Positions 23,445 through 32,251 of a DNA stretch of 64,000 nucleotides are shown here, piece by piece. Where the stretch lies: the NCBI RefSeq assembly GCF_004016445.2, contig NZ_SADT02000002.1, positions 1,054,001 through 1,118,000 on the forward strand, in the 5' to 3' direction. The notes below the pieces were generated by a model. It worked only from the letters and a program-made list of their open reading frames with translations, ran no database searches and was not told where the DNA came from. This stretch comes from Mesorhizobium sp. M2E.F.Ca.ET.219.01.1.1. Its GTDB lineage: Bacteria; Pseudomonadota; Alphaproteobacteria; Rhizobiales; Rhizobiaceae. Numbering within the stretch: position 1 is the first letter of the stretch; the number at the start of each line of letters is the position of its first letter. Both the position numbers and the translations under genes were made by a program.

Positions 23445-25739
23445 CTAGATCAACTTCTCCAGCGTGATCGGCAGGTCCCGCACCCGTTTCCCCGTCGCGT
23501 GGAACACCGCGTTGGCGATCGCTGGCGCGATGCCCACGATCGCCAGTTCCCCAACCCCCTTGCCGCCGAGCGCCGAGGAATGCGGGTCGGGGATGCCGAC
23601 CGAGATCGTCTGGATGTCGGGAATGTCGGCATTGGTCGGCAGCATGTAATCGGCGAAATTGCCGTTGACGATGCGGCCGTGGCGGCGGTCGACGATGCCT
23701 TCCTCGAGCAGCGCCTGGCCGATGCCCATGATGATGCCGCCCTTCCACTGGCTTTCGGCCAGCTTGGGGTTGTAGAGCCGGCCCGAGTCCAGCGCCGACA
23801 CCACGCGCGACACGCGCACCGTGCCGAAATCCTCATCGACCCTGACTTCCACGAAGTGCGCGCACCAGGAATAGCGCGAATAGTCGCCATCGGTATGCGG
23901 GATCGACATGGCGATGGTGGTGTAGTTCTTGTAGCGCTCCTCCGCCGTCGTGCTGGCCGGCAGTGTGTCGCCCTTGGCCTCGATCTGGTCGCGGCCGATC
24001 GCCGCCATGAACTCGGCGATCGACAGCTCCGGCCCTTCGCCACGCGGCGAGGCGATGCGGCCGTCCCGCACCTGCAGCGTGTTTGCCTGCAGCGCCTGGA
24101 AGGGCGAGCGCGGGTCGGAAAGCGCCAGCCCGATCAGCTCATCGAGCGCCTGGCCGGCCGCCTTGTAGACGGTGCCGGTCATGACGCCGGCCAGCCGCGA
24201 CCCGCCGGTGACACCGGCGCGGGCGAAGTGGGAGTCGCCGAGCTTAACCGACACGCGTTCCACCGGCACGCCGAGCGTCTCGGCCGCAGTCTGCGCCAGG
24301 ATCGTGTAGGTGCCCTGGCCCATGTCGATGGAGGAGCTTTCGACCTCGACCGAACCGTCGGCGAGGATCTTGACCACCGCCTCGCCATGCGCGCGCCGCA
24401 CCGGATAGGTGCCGGCCGCCACGCCCCAGCCGATGAGCTGATGGCCGTCCCGCATCGAGCGTGGCTCAGGCGGGCGTTTCGCCCAGCCGAAGGCTTCCGC
24501 TCCTGCTGCAAAGGCCTCGCGCAGCTGCCTGGTCGACCACGCCTTCTTCGTATGCGGATCCTGTTCGGCATAATTGATCAGCCGCATCTCCAGCGGATCG
24601 ATGCCGAGCTCATATGCCAGCTCGTCTATGGCGCATTCAATGCCGAAAGCGCTCGGGTTCTCGCCCGGCGCGCGTTTTGCTCCCGGCACCACCGTGTTGA
24701 CCCGCACCACATTTTGCCTCGAGGAGAAATTCGGCGTGGCATACATGATCGAGGTGACCGAGCCGAGCGGCTCGACCCACATGCCGTCGACCGCCGTCTC
24801 GTTGACGCCGCGATGCACAATCGACTGGATCCTGCCATCCCTGTCGGCGCCGATCGCCACCGTCTGCCGCGTCGCCGCGCGGCCGCCATAGGACGTGAAA
24901 TTCTGCGGCCGGTTGAGCACCAGCTTCACCGGCCGTCCGAGCATCTTGGCGGCGGCCGCCGCCACCGCACTGTGCGCCAGCGCCAGCGCCTTCGAGCCGA
25001 AACCGCCGCCGATATAGGGCGAGACCAGCCGCACATTCTCGAACGGCACGCCGAACCACTCGGCGTAAGTGCGCGCCATGCCGTCGAGCCATTGGCTCGG
25101 CTCCCAGATGGTCAGCTCGTCGCCTTCCCAGCGCGCGATCAGCCCATGCGGCTCCATCGCCGCCTGGAATTCGCGCGGCGTGTTGTAGGCCGCGCAGATG
25201 CGCACCGGGGCGGCGGCGAAGGCGGCCTGCGCGTCGCCCCATTCCTTGGTCATGGCGTCGATCGGGATGCCGTCGCCGGCCTTGCCGTCGCTGAGGTCGA
25301 CGATAGCCGGCGTCTCGTCATACCAGACCTTGAGCAGCGCCGCGGCGGCCACCGCCTGCTCGAAGGTCTCGGCCACCACCGCCGCGATATGCTGGCCCGA
25401 ATAGGTGACCTCGCGGGCGAGAGGGTTATAGGTCTGCTGCGACGGCGGGTTGCCCAGCCAGTCCGACGCGCCCTTCAGTTCCATGATGGTGTCGGGTGTG
25501 AGCACCGCGAGCACGCCGGGCGCGGTCTCGGCAGCGCGTCTGTCGATGGCCGAGACCTTGCCGGCGGCGATGGTCGCGCCGACCAGCACGGCGTGCACCA
25601 GCCCTTCGAGCTGCTGCTCGAAGGCATACTTTGCCGCGCCGGTGATCTTGGCCGGACCGTCGACGCGCGACAGGCGTCCGCCCACCGCTTCGAGGCGCGC
25701 GCTGTCGGACGCGGCGTGTTTCATGTCATGAACGGTCAT
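23445..25739 (-). CDS. molybdopterin-binding subunit of xanthine/aldehyde oxidoreductase
   Basis: 764 residues; ATG 25739 overlaps the stop of the FAD subunit gene (ATGA). Aldehyde oxidase/xanthine dehydrogenase large-subunit family: N-terminal a/b hammerhead domain (RVDGPAKITGAAKYAFEQ), cofactor-binding blocks VSPYIGGGFGSKA and SSSIDMGQGTYTILAQ, and the catalytic glutamate Glu731 in GGKGVGELAIVG near the C-terminus. It would hydroxylate an aldehyde or N-heterocycle using Mo-molybdopterin. No signal peptide or Tat motif, so cytosolic. Third gene of an FeS-FAD-Mo operon resembling the PaoABC/YagTSR order. Confidence 0.93.
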   Translation of the reverse strand: MTVHDMKHAASDSARLEAVGGRLSRVDGPAKITGAAKYAFEQQLEGLVHAVLVGATIAAGKVSAIDRRAAETAPGVLAVLTPDTIMELKGASDWLGNPPSQQTYNPLAREVTYSGQHIAAVVAETFEQAVAAAALLKVWYDETPAIVDLSDGKAGDGIPIDAMTKEWGDAQAAFAAAPVRICAAYNTPREFQAAMEPHGLIARWEGDELTIWEPSQWLDGMARTYAEWFGVPFENVRLVSPYIGGGFGSKALALAHSAVAAAAAKMLGRPVKLVLNRPQNFTSYGGRAATRQTVAIGADRDGRIQSIVHRGVNETAVDGMWVEPLGSVTSIMYATPNFSSRQNVVRVNTVVPGAKRAPGENPSAFGIECAIDELAYELGIDPLEMRLINYAEQDPHTKKAWSTRQLREAFAAGAEAFGWAKRPPEPRSMRDGHQLIGWGVAAGTYPVRRAHGEAVVKILADGSVEVESSSIDMGQGTYTILAQTAAETLGVPVERVSVKLGDSHFARAGVTGGSRLAGVMTGTVYKAAGQALDELIGLALSDPRSPFQALQANTLQVRDGRIASPRGEGPELSIAEFMAAIGRDQIEAKGDTLPASTTAEERYKNYTTIAMSIPHTDGDYSRYSWCAHFVEVRVDEDFGTVRVSRVVSALDSGRLYNPKLAESQWKGGIIMGIGQALLEEGIVDRRHGRIVNGNFADYMLPTNADIPDIQTISVGIPDPHSSALGGKGVGELAIVGIAPAIANAVFHATGKRVRDLPITLEKLI

Positions 25740-26719
25740 GCCGTCTCTCCCAATTTGAGGATGGAGCGCGCGATCACGCGCGGCGCCAATGCGATCTTGT
25801 AGTGGTTGGCGCCATGGTCGACAGCGCCCTCCATGGCGAGCTCGCTCGCCTTGCGGATCGTGTCTTCGGAAAGCGCCTTGCCCTTCAGCGCGTCCTCGAC
25901 GGCGCGCACCCGCCACGGCTTGGTGGCTACGCCGCCAAGCGCCACGCGGATGTCGCGGACGGTACGGCCGTCCCCTTCGAGCTCCAGCCCGACGGCGGCG
26001 CTTGCCGCGGCGAATTCATAGGACTGGCGGTCGCGCACCTTGATGTAGGTCGAGCGCCTGGCGGCGGCCGAGCCGGGGATTTCGATCGCCGTGATCACCT
26101 CGCCGGGATGGATGTCGTGCTCGCGCTCCGCCGTGGCGCCGGGGGCGAGGAAGAAATCCTCGATCTTGAGCTTGCGCTGGCCGAGATCGACCTCGGCGTC
26201 GAAGGCGACGAGCGCCACCGCCAGATCGCCCGGATAGGTAGCGATGCAGGCCTCGCTCACGCCAAGCACCGCATGGCCGCGCGTCACCCCGCCGATCGCC
26301 GAACAGCCGCTGCCGGGCGCGCGCTTGTTGCAGGCCGGGAAGTTCTGCGGATCGCGGAAATAGGGGCAGCGCGTGCGCTGCATCAGATTGCCGCCGATGG
26401 TCGCCATGTTGCGCAATTGCGCCGAAGCGGCCTGCCACAGCGCTTCCGAGACGGCCGGGAAGAGGCTCTTCACGCGCGGGTTGTCGGCGACATGGCTCAT
26501 CCTGGCCAGCGCGCCGATGACGGCACGGTCGGCGGTCACGTCGATGGCGTTGAGCCCCTCGATATGGCTGATGTCGATCACGGTCGAAGGTTCGGCGACG
26601 CCGCATTTGGCGAGGTCGATCAGCGTCGTGCCGCCGGCAAGCAGCATCGCGCCGGGGAGGGCGGCCGCGTTACGCGCGGCCTCGATGCTGTCGGCGCGGA
26701 GGTAGGAAAAATCTCTCAT
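25736..26719 (-). CDS. FAD-binding subunit of the molybdenum hydroxylase
   Basis: 327 residues; ATG 26719 overlaps the FeS subunit stop (ATGA) and its stop overlaps the Mo subunit start, so all three are coupled. CO dehydrogenase flavoprotein family: FAD-binding blocks LPGAMLLAGGTTLIDLAK and ATIGGNLMQRTRCPYFRD, and a C-terminal CODH-like domain from about 215. The CPYFRD...FPACNKR...GSGCSAIGG segment is the cysteine-rich insertion that in PaoB/YagS-like subunits can carry an extra [4Fe-4S] cluster, pointing to that subfamily. Confidence 0.92.
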   Translation of the reverse strand: MRDFSYLRADSIEAARNAAALPGAMLLAGGTTLIDLAKCGVAEPSTVIDISHIEGLNAIDVTADRAVIGALARMSHVADNPRVKSLFPAVSEALWQAASAQLRNMATIGGNLMQRTRCPYFRDPQNFPACNKRAPGSGCSAIGGVTRGHAVLGVSEACIATYPGDLAVALVAFDAEVDLGQRKLKIEDFFLAPGATAEREHDIHPGEVITAIEIPGSAAARRSTYIKVRDRQSYEFAAASAAVGLELEGDGRTVRDIRVALGGVATKPWRVRAVEDALKGKALSEDTIRKASELAMEGAVDHGANHYKIALAPRVIARSILKLGETA

Positions 26720-27216
26720 GAGCGCAGCTCCTGTGCGGCCTGGCGGACGGCAGCGACGATGTTCGGATAGGCGCCGCAGCGGCAGAGATTGCCGGCCATG
26801 TATTCGCGGATTTCCTCATCGGAGCCGGCATGCCCCTCACGGATGCAGGCCACCGCCGACATGATCTGTCCGGGTGTGCAATAGCCGCACTGGAAGGCGT
26901 CCTGTTCGAGGAACGCGGCCTGTACGGCGTTGAGCGTGCCGTCCTCGTCGGCGAGCCCCTCGATGGTGGTGATCTCGCGGCCTTCGACCTGCGCTGCCAG
27001 TGTCAGGCAGGCAAGCACCCTTTGGCCGTCGACATGCACGGTGCAGGCGCCGCACTGGCCCTGGTCGCAGCCTTTCTTGGTGCCGGTGAGGTTGAGCCGG
27101 TCGCGCAATGCATCGAGCAGTGTCACGCGCGGCTCGATCTCCAGCGCCTGGTCGCGGCCGTTGATGGTGAGATGGACGGAAAGCGTGGTGGGACTGATGG
27201 TGACTTGGTCATTCAT
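26716..27216 (-). CDS. [2Fe-2S] subunit of the molybdenum hydroxylase
   Basis: 166 residues from ATG 27216; the frame extends into the R3 repeat upstream but that part is not protein-like. Plant-type ferredoxin domain with KKGCDQGQCGACTVHVDG plus a Cys at VLACLTL, and the second cluster domain with QCGYCTPGQIMS and NLCRCGAYPNIV. It passes electrons from the Mo site to FAD. Unlike YagT it lacks a Tat signal, so the complex should be cytosolic. First gene of the operon; a TetR gene lies divergently 550 bases upstream. Confidence 0.93.
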   Translation of the reverse strand: MNDQVTISPTTLSVHLTINGRDQALEIEPRVTLLDALRDRLNLTGTKKGCDQGQCGACTVHVDGQRVLACLTLAAQVEGREITTIEGLADEDGTLNAVQAAFLEQDAFQCGYCTPGQIMSAVACIREGHAGSDEEIREYMAGNLCRCGAYPNIVAAVRQAAQELRS

Positions 27217-27298
27217 GAGGCGTCGGGCTCCAATTGCTGGACGCTTGAGCGGATGGAAATGGGGCTTGGGGGGTGGGGGGCAAGGCGTGGAAGCTGCT

Positions 27299-27581
27299 AA
27301 TCTCCCCCCTTGTGGGGGAGATGCCCGGCAGGGCAGAGGGGGGCGCGAAGGAACGAGGCATTTGAACGACAAGGTTCCTCGCCCCCATGAAATGGGGGAG
27401 AGGTGGCTCGGCGAAGCCGAGACGGAAAGGGGGCTGCGCCCTACGAAATCCCCCTCTCCGTCCGCTTCGCGGCCACCTCTCCCCCGCCTTCAGCGGGGGC
27501 GAGGAACCCAAGCTTCGCGACGCTGGCGGGACAGCACCCCCCTCTGGCCTGCCGGCCATCTCCCCCGCAAGGGGGGAGATT
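27299..27581. repeat. repeat cluster R3-R2-R3
   Basis: Fills most of the 552-base gap between the FeS subunit and the TetR gene: R3 copy 27299-27344, R2 copy 27377-27507, R3 copy 27536-27581 in inverse orientation to the first. No gene is seen in the gap. Confidence 0.8.
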
Positions 27582-27687
27582 GGCAGCTCAGCCGCCCCAA
27601 CCTCACTCCACCAACCAGGTGAAGCTTTCCGTCCATGATCTGGTGACATAACGCTTCCCCTGGTTATATGATAAAAGCACTCCACTA

Positions 27688-27707
27688 AAACGGAGGTGCC
27701 TCCGTTT
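27688..27707. promoter_or_regulatory. TetR-type operator
   Basis: AAACGGAGG-TG-CCTCCGTTT: 9-bp perfect arms and a 2-base spacer, 62 bases upstream of the TetR start. Size and symmetry are as expected for a TetR dimer site; probably autoregulatory. Confidence 0.7.
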
Positions 27708-27768
27708 ATCTAACTGGGGTCTGGCCAGCCGTGGTTCAACCCCCCATATTGCGGTGGTGGAGAAAAAA

Positions 27769-28380
27769 GTGCCCGACCAGGAAATGACCGCTGAAGCGAC
27801 GCGCGATGCGCCGGCGCCAAAGCCGCTGCGCGCCGATGCGCAACGCAACCGCGACAGGCTGGTCGAAGTGGCGGCGCAAATGTTTGCCAGCGACGGCGTC
27901 GATGCCTCTCTGGAGGAGATCGCCAAGCGGGCAGGGGTCGGCATCGGCACGCTCTACCGCCATTTCCCGACGCGCGAGCATCTGGTCGAGGTGGTCTACC
28001 GCCGTGAGGTGGAAGGCCTCTGCCACGCCGCCGAGGACCTCGCCCGCGAGCACCCGGCCGATGTCGCGTTGGAGCTTTGGATGCAGCGCTTCGTCGATTA
28101 CATCGCCACCAAGCGCGGCCTCGCCACCAGCCTGCGGCTGCTGCTCACCGCCAATTCCACGCTGTTCTCCGACACATCGGGGCGCGTCTCCGGCGCCATG
28201 CGAGGCCTGGTCCAGGCCGCCGCCGCCGCGGGAAAGATCCGCGCCGACGTCGACTCTTCCGATGTCATGCATGCGCTCGGCGGCATCTACTCCGCGCCCA
28301 ACACGCCCGACTGGCGCGAGCGCTCAGGACGGCTGGTGAAGCTCCTGATGGATGGGCTGAGGTTCGGGGCGACCGGTTAG
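27769..28380 (+). CDS. TetR/AcrR family transcriptional regulator
   Basis: 203 residues from GTG 27769, which has GGTGGAG at six bases; a GTG 15 bases upstream is less likely. HTH domain about 20-65 (AAQMFASDGVDASLEEIAKRAGVGIGTLYRHFPTREHLVEVVY), then a helical ligand-binding domain with a SetR-type C-terminal region. A strong operator lies in its own promoter. Because it is divergent from the Mo-hydroxylase operon it may regulate it, but the repeat cluster separates the two and no copy of the operator was seen near the operon start. Confidence 0.92.
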   Translation: MPDQEMTAEATRDAPAPKPLRADAQRNRDRLVEVAAQMFASDGVDASLEEIAKRAGVGIGTLYRHFPTREHLVEVVYRREVEGLCHAAEDLAREHPADVALELWMQRFVDYIATKRGLATSLRLLLTANSTLFSDTSGRVSGAMRGLVQAAAAAGKIRADVDSSDVMHALGGIYSAPNTPDWRERSGRLVKLLMDGLRFGATG

Positions 28381-28487
28381 GAGCATGGGCGAAGGTGGAG
28401 GCGAAGTCCGATCCTCGCCGAAGCGGGGAGATTGCCGGTAGGGGAGGTTTCGCCGGCATGCGGCGAGCAGTCCGGACCGAGTGCCTG

Positions 28488-28823
28488 TTAGTTGGGATCG
28501 CCCGACCTGGCTCCCCCGTGAGACCCGCCGCCATAGTTGTCGCCGCCGCCGGAGCGGCCGAAATTGAGGCTGCGAGGGCGGGGGTGGAAGGGCTTGCCTC
28601 CCGCTCCATTGCCCCAGGTCGATCCGCCAGAATTGCCCGGACTTGATCCGCCCGATTTGGCGATCGCTGCGGAGCTGAGGCTTGTACCGAGGAGAAGTGT
28701 TATGGACGGCGGGGTCACCGCCGCGAAGCGCCCAGCCTTCTTGAGAAAATCGCGGCGCGCCTCTAATTCTGAAACCAGACTGTCGGGCTCCCGCTCTGAG
28801 CGCTTTCTGCTTTCGGTTTCCAT
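28488..28823 (-). CDS. small Gly-rich protein with twin-Arg-like signal
   Basis: 111 residues from ATG 28823; upstream ATGs at 28868 and 28889 would extend it. Residues about 20-55 read EARRDFLKKAGRFAAVTPPSITLLLGTSLSSAAIA: an RRDFLKK twin-arginine-like motif followed by a hydrophobic stretch. The remainder is Gly/Ser/Asn-rich (GGSSPGNSGGSTWGNG, GGGDNYGGGSHGG). Similar short rhizobial proteins with an RR-FLK leader and a glycine-rich tail exist; function unknown, perhaps exported. Confidence 0.62.
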   Translation of the reverse strand: METESRKRSEREPDSLVSELEARRDFLKKAGRFAAVTPPSITLLLGTSLSSAAIAKSGGSSPGNSGGSTWGNGAGGKPFHPRPRSLNFGRSGGGDNYGGGSHGGARSGDPN

Positions 28824-28889
28824 GTTAATACACCCCACATTCGCCGAATTTACTTTAGTATTTTTCATATAGGGGCACGAGTTCTCCAA

Positions 28890-29219
28890 AAGGCTTAGGT
28901 TTCGGGTAAGAATTTGAGAAGATGCGGGCGATTCGCCGTGCGAGATCTGTTGGGGCGCCGACGCGAGGCAGTTGAGCGCGAACTACCCCACCTGGTGAAG
29001 AGTTCGGCAGGATGGAGGGGGCAGTCCCGCCGTCGCCTCACGACCGGCGCTTCAGCATGGTGCGTCTTACCCCCTTCAGCACCGTCGTGCGCCTCAACGC
29101 TCCGCGCCGATCCCTCTCTCCCACAAGGGACGAAGGCGGATTTCTCCGTCATCCTCTCGCATTGCGAAACGCGCAGCCTAGATAGAGGCGGGCCACCCAC
29201 TGTGCAGAAGGACATCCGC
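28890..29219. other. 330-base gap, nothing recognised
   Basis: Between the Gly-rich protein and the aldo/keto reductase. The frame of the reductase stays open to 28914 but this part has no ribosome site and a composition unlike the family. A GGGGGCAGTCCCGCC stretch resembles a decayed repeat. Confidence 0.4.
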
Positions 29220-30050
29220 ATGCCGAAACAGCTGACATTGAACGACGGCGCTACCATTCCCCAGATCGGGCTCGGCGTGTGGCAGGTCGAGCCAAGCATC
29301 ACCGCCAAGGTCGTTCGCTGGGGCATCGACGCAGGTTACCGTCTCATCGACACCGCCGAGGGCTACCGTAACGAGGAAGGCGTCGGCGAGGCGATCCGCG
29401 CGGCGGGCGTGCCGAGGAACGAGCTCTTCATCACCTCCAAGCTGCGCAACGGCGCGCATCAGCGCGACGCGGCGTTGCGCGCCTTCGACGACACGATGCA
29501 AAAACTCGGCATCGACCAGATCGATCTCTTCCTCATCCACTGGCCGGTGCCTGCCCAAAACAAATATGTCGAAGCCTGGAAGACGCTGGTCGAGTTGCAG
29601 AAGGCGGGCCGCGTCAAGTCGGTCGGCGTCTCGAACTTCAACCAGGATCATCTGGAGCGCATCATCGGCGAGACCGGCGTGACGCCCGTCGTCAACCAGA
29701 TTGAGCTGCATCCGCGCTTCCAGCAGCGCGACAAGCGCGATTTCCACAAGAAGCACAACATCCATATCGAAAGCTGGAGCCCGCTGGGCAGCGGCCGGCT
29801 GCTTTCCGACCCGACACTGGAGAAGATCGCGATGAAGCACGGCAAGTCGGTGGCGCAGGTGACCATCCGCTGGCATTTGCAGGAAGGGCTGATCGTCATC
29901 CCGAAGTCGGTCCACCAGGAGCGCATCGCCGGCAATTTCGACGTCTTCGATTTCGAGCTGGACGCCGACGACATGCGGACCATCCGTGGTCTGGATTCCG
30001 CCGACGGCCGCACCGGACCTGATCCGGCGACGGCGGCGTTTTTGTTTTAG
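29220..30050 (+). CDS. aldo/keto reductase (AKR5-like)
   Basis: 276 residues from ATG 29220 with AGAAGGA upstream. TIM-barrel aldo/keto reductase with complete catalytic tetrad Asp44, Tyr49, Lys74, His107 and the NADPH-binding IPKSVHQERIAGN segment. Closest in style to 2,5-diketo-D-gluconate reductase-type enzymes (DkgA/DkgB, YvgN), i.e. NADPH-dependent reduction of aldehydes and ketones such as methylglyoxal. Stand-alone gene. Confidence 0.92.
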   Translation: MPKQLTLNDGATIPQIGLGVWQVEPSITAKVVRWGIDAGYRLIDTAEGYRNEEGVGEAIRAAGVPRNELFITSKLRNGAHQRDAALRAFDDTMQKLGIDQIDLFLIHWPVPAQNKYVEAWKTLVELQKAGRVKSVGVSNFNQDHLERIIGETGVTPVVNQIELHPRFQQRDKRDFHKKHNIHIESWSPLGSGRLLSDPTLEKIAMKHGKSVAQVTIRWHLQEGLIVIPKSVHQERIAGNFDVFDFELDADDMRTIRGLDSADGRTGPDPATAAFLF

Positions 30051-30085
30051 CGCTCTGATAGAAGGGAGCCGACGCCGAAACTGCT

Positions 30086-30109
30086 AATCTCCCCCCTAGG
30101 GGGGAGATT
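30086..30109. repeat. short palindromic repeat R3 (minimal copy)
   Basis: AATCTCCCCCC-TAGG-GGGGAGATT, a 24-base perfect palindrome just downstream of the reductase gene; only the core of R3 is left. Confidence 0.7.
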
Positions 30110-30160
30110 GGCTGTCGCCGCTGCTTTCGCCAATCGCCAAGGGGAGAAGGGACAGGCGCC

Positions 30161-30460
30161 CTAAATCCCTTCCCCATCCACCAGCGGCACGTCCTCGCCC
30201 TCCCAGGGGCTCGGCATCGAGCCTCGCCCGGCGCTCGGCAGCGGCATCCAGCATCTGAGCTCCGGCTCGGCATATTCGACCAGGCGGCCGGGTGAGGAGT
30301 CCGAGGCCCGCCAGCCTTCCTCGCCGAACTGGTCGGCGCGCGACCAGTACGCCATGTCGACCTCGGCCGGTCCCTGCTCGGAGGAGCGCACCGTCACCAG
30401 GATGCGGCTGCCGTCCCGCGGCGCGCTCGCCATGTTGCGCCAGTGGTCGGTGTCGTCCAT
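30161..30460 (-). CDS. small hypothetical protein (phage-like WxxMASAPRDG type)
   Basis: 99 residues from ATG 30460, preceded by GGAGGAACCTCCC. The N-terminus DHWRNMASAPRDGSRILVTV is characteristic of a widespread group of short proteins often found in phages and rhizobial chromosomes (DUF551-like start W-x-MSSAPRDG). One cysteine, no signal peptide. Function unknown. Confidence 0.7.
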   Translation of the reverse strand: MDDTDHWRNMASAPRDGSRILVTVRSSEQGPAEVDMAYWSRADQFGEEGWRASDSSPGRLVEYAEPELRCWMPLPSAGRGSMPSPWEGEDVPLVDGEGI

Positions 30461-30614
30461 GGGAGGTTCCTCCTGCTTCGTTCGGAGCTGCGAAAAAACA
30501 GCCTGCTTCGGCGATAGTCGCCGCCCGCCGGGGAGGGGTCAACCCGAACTTGCCGCGAGACATAAATATCGTTCAGAGCTAATGTATCCATCGGCCGCAA
30601 TCGGATGGACGACG

Positions 30615-31514
30615 ATGGACGAAGGATTGCTGTCTCAGGCCACGCGTCTCGGGCCGGTCCATCTCAAGGTGACCGACATTCCGGCCGCCTTGACCGTCTG
30701 GCGCGACACGCTCGGATTGACGCTGGCCGGCGAGGATGCCGCTCAAGCGGAGCTTGGCGCCGGCGGCCGGACGCTGATCGTGCTCCATGCCGGCGCGGAA
30801 GTCGCGCTGCCGCAGAAGTCTCGCGATCTCTTCCATGTCGCCATCCACGTCACCACCCGCCGCGACCTCGCCCACGCCGCCGCCCGCCTCAAGGCGTCGG
30901 GGTTGCGATACAGCGCCCAGGACCACCTTGTTTCGGAATCGCTCTACGTCTCCGACCCGTCCGGCAACGGCATCGAGATATGCTTCGACACGCTTGAGCG
31001 CCTGCTGCGCCGCGAGGTCTCGCCCGACGGCCGCGTGTCGCTGATCGCCGTCGACGGCAGCGCGCATTCCGGGATTGAGCCGCTGGACGTCTCTAGCCTG
31101 CTGCGCGATCTCGGCAATTCCGGCCATGTCGAGCCCAGGATGGCGCGGGACGCCTTCATCGGCCACATCCATTTGCGCGCCCGCGAGCCCGAGGCGCTGA
31201 TGGAATTCTATCTCGGCGTGCTCGGCTTCCGGCCGCATATCCAGTCCCGGACCTTCGGCATGTTCGACTGCGGCACCGAGCGCCGCGCCCATATGATCGC
31301 CTTCAACATCTGGGCGCGCGAGGAGCTGCGCGAGCCGCCGCCCAATGCCGCCGGCCTCGACCATTTCACCGTCGAGCTCGGTTCCGCGCAGGAGCTCGCC
31401 GCCGTGGCGCGCAGGCTCGAAGCGGCCAATGCGCCGGCGAGAAGGGAAGGCGGCGTGATTTCGACCGCTGATCCGGAAGGCAATCACTTGCGGCTGCTGG
31501 TCCAGGGAGGGTGA
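30615..31514 (+). CDS. two-domain VOC protein (catechol-2,3-dioxygenase-like)
   Basis: 299 residues from ATG 30615; ATG 30582 is an alternative. Two vicinal-oxygen-chelate units: residues 10-125 (GPVHLKVTDIPAALTVWRDTLGL ... VSDPSGNGIEICFD) and 165-295 (FIGHIHLRAREPEALMEFYLGVLGF ... STADPEGNHLRLLVQ). The likely metal ligands His (PVHLKV/IGHIHL), His (FHVAI/DHFTV) and Glu (GIEICF) are present. The layout matches CatE/MhqE-type extradiol dioxygenases, but glyoxalase-like functions are possible. Confidence 0.85.
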   Translation: MDEGLLSQATRLGPVHLKVTDIPAALTVWRDTLGLTLAGEDAAQAELGAGGRTLIVLHAGAEVALPQKSRDLFHVAIHVTTRRDLAHAAARLKASGLRYSAQDHLVSESLYVSDPSGNGIEICFDTLERLLRREVSPDGRVSLIAVDGSAHSGIEPLDVSSLLRDLGNSGHVEPRMARDAFIGHIHLRAREPEALMEFYLGVLGFRPHIQSRTFGMFDCGTERRAHMIAFNIWAREELREPPPNAAGLDHFTVELGSAQELAAVARRLEAANAPARREGGVISTADPEGNHLRLLVQGG

Positions 31515-31554
31515 CAGCGGTCGTTTGACAAGGGCAAGGCACAGGAGGGGAAAA

Positions 31555-32157
31555 ATGTCGCTCAGGGTGATAGGAACCGGCTTCGGCCGGACCGGTACGG
31601 ATTCGATGCGCGAGGCGCTGACCATGCTTGGTTTCGGCCCGTGCCATCATATGTGGGAGGTCATGGGGCATGCGAAGCAGAAGCGGCTCTGGCGGGCGCT
31701 GGCCAAAGGCGCCGCGCCCGACTGGGCCCAGCTCTTCGCGGGATACAAATCCTGCGTCGACTGGCCCTCGGCGTTCTATTGGCGTGAGCTGATCGAAGCC
31801 TATCCGCAGGCGCGCGTCATCCTCACCTGGCGCTCGCCCGAAAGCTGGTGGGCGAGTTTTGAAAAAACCCTGCTGCCGGCGATCGCCGGCAGCACGGATC
31901 AGGAGTCGCTCGGCATCGCGCTCGTCGCCAACCAGGTCTTCGGCGGCCGCCCGCACGACCGAGCCCATGCCATCGCCGTCTACCGGGACAATGTCGAGGC
32001 GGTGCTGAACACCGTGCCGGCGGAGCGACTGCTGGTGCACAAGCTCGGCGACGGCTGGGCACCGCTCTGCAGCCATCTCGGCGTCCCCGTGCCGGACGAA
32101 CCCTATCCCGCCCGCAACTCATCTCAGGAGTTTCGGGCGGCGCTGTCGTTGAACTAG
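31555..32157 (+). CDS. sulfotransferase family protein
   Basis: 200 residues from ATG 31555 with AGGAGGGG upstream. Sulfotransfer_4-type (PF17784): the N-terminal PAPS-binding loop reads VIGTGFGRTGTDSMREAL, and the 3'-phosphate site corresponds to RVILTWRSPESWWASF. The SVDWPSAFYW-type core block is present (KSCVDWPSAFYWREL). Target unknown; may sulfate a lipid or small molecule. Follows the VOC gene by 40 bases and may be co-transcribed. Confidence 0.88.
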   Translation: MSLRVIGTGFGRTGTDSMREALTMLGFGPCHHMWEVMGHAKQKRLWRALAKGAAPDWAQLFAGYKSCVDWPSAFYWRELIEAYPQARVILTWRSPESWWASFEKTLLPAIAGSTDQESLGIALVANQVFGGRPHDRAHAIAVYRDNVEAVLNTVPAERLLVHKLGDGWAPLCSHLGVPVPDEPYPARNSSQEFRAALSLN

Positions 32158-32251
32158 ACGAGATGGAAGTCGATGGACGCAGGCATCCGAACTTTCCGGC
32201 CCCTCACCGCATCCTGTCCTTTTTGGTATGATCAGGGCAGGGGATAAGGCG

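Noticed and set aside
23499-25802. Very long plus-strand frame opposite the Mo-hydroxylase subunit
   Set aside because: Antisense shadow caused by high GC; His/Arg/Ala-rich, no motifs, while the minus strand encodes a complete oxidoreductase subunit.
25736-27216. Periplasmic PaoABC-type complex
   Set aside because: Order and cysteine insertion resemble PaoABC, but the FeS subunit has no Tat signal, so a cytosolic enzyme is called.
27299-27581. Repeat cluster considered as CRISPR array
   Set aside because: Units are palindromic, in inverted orientations and of different families, with no regular spacers and no cas genes.
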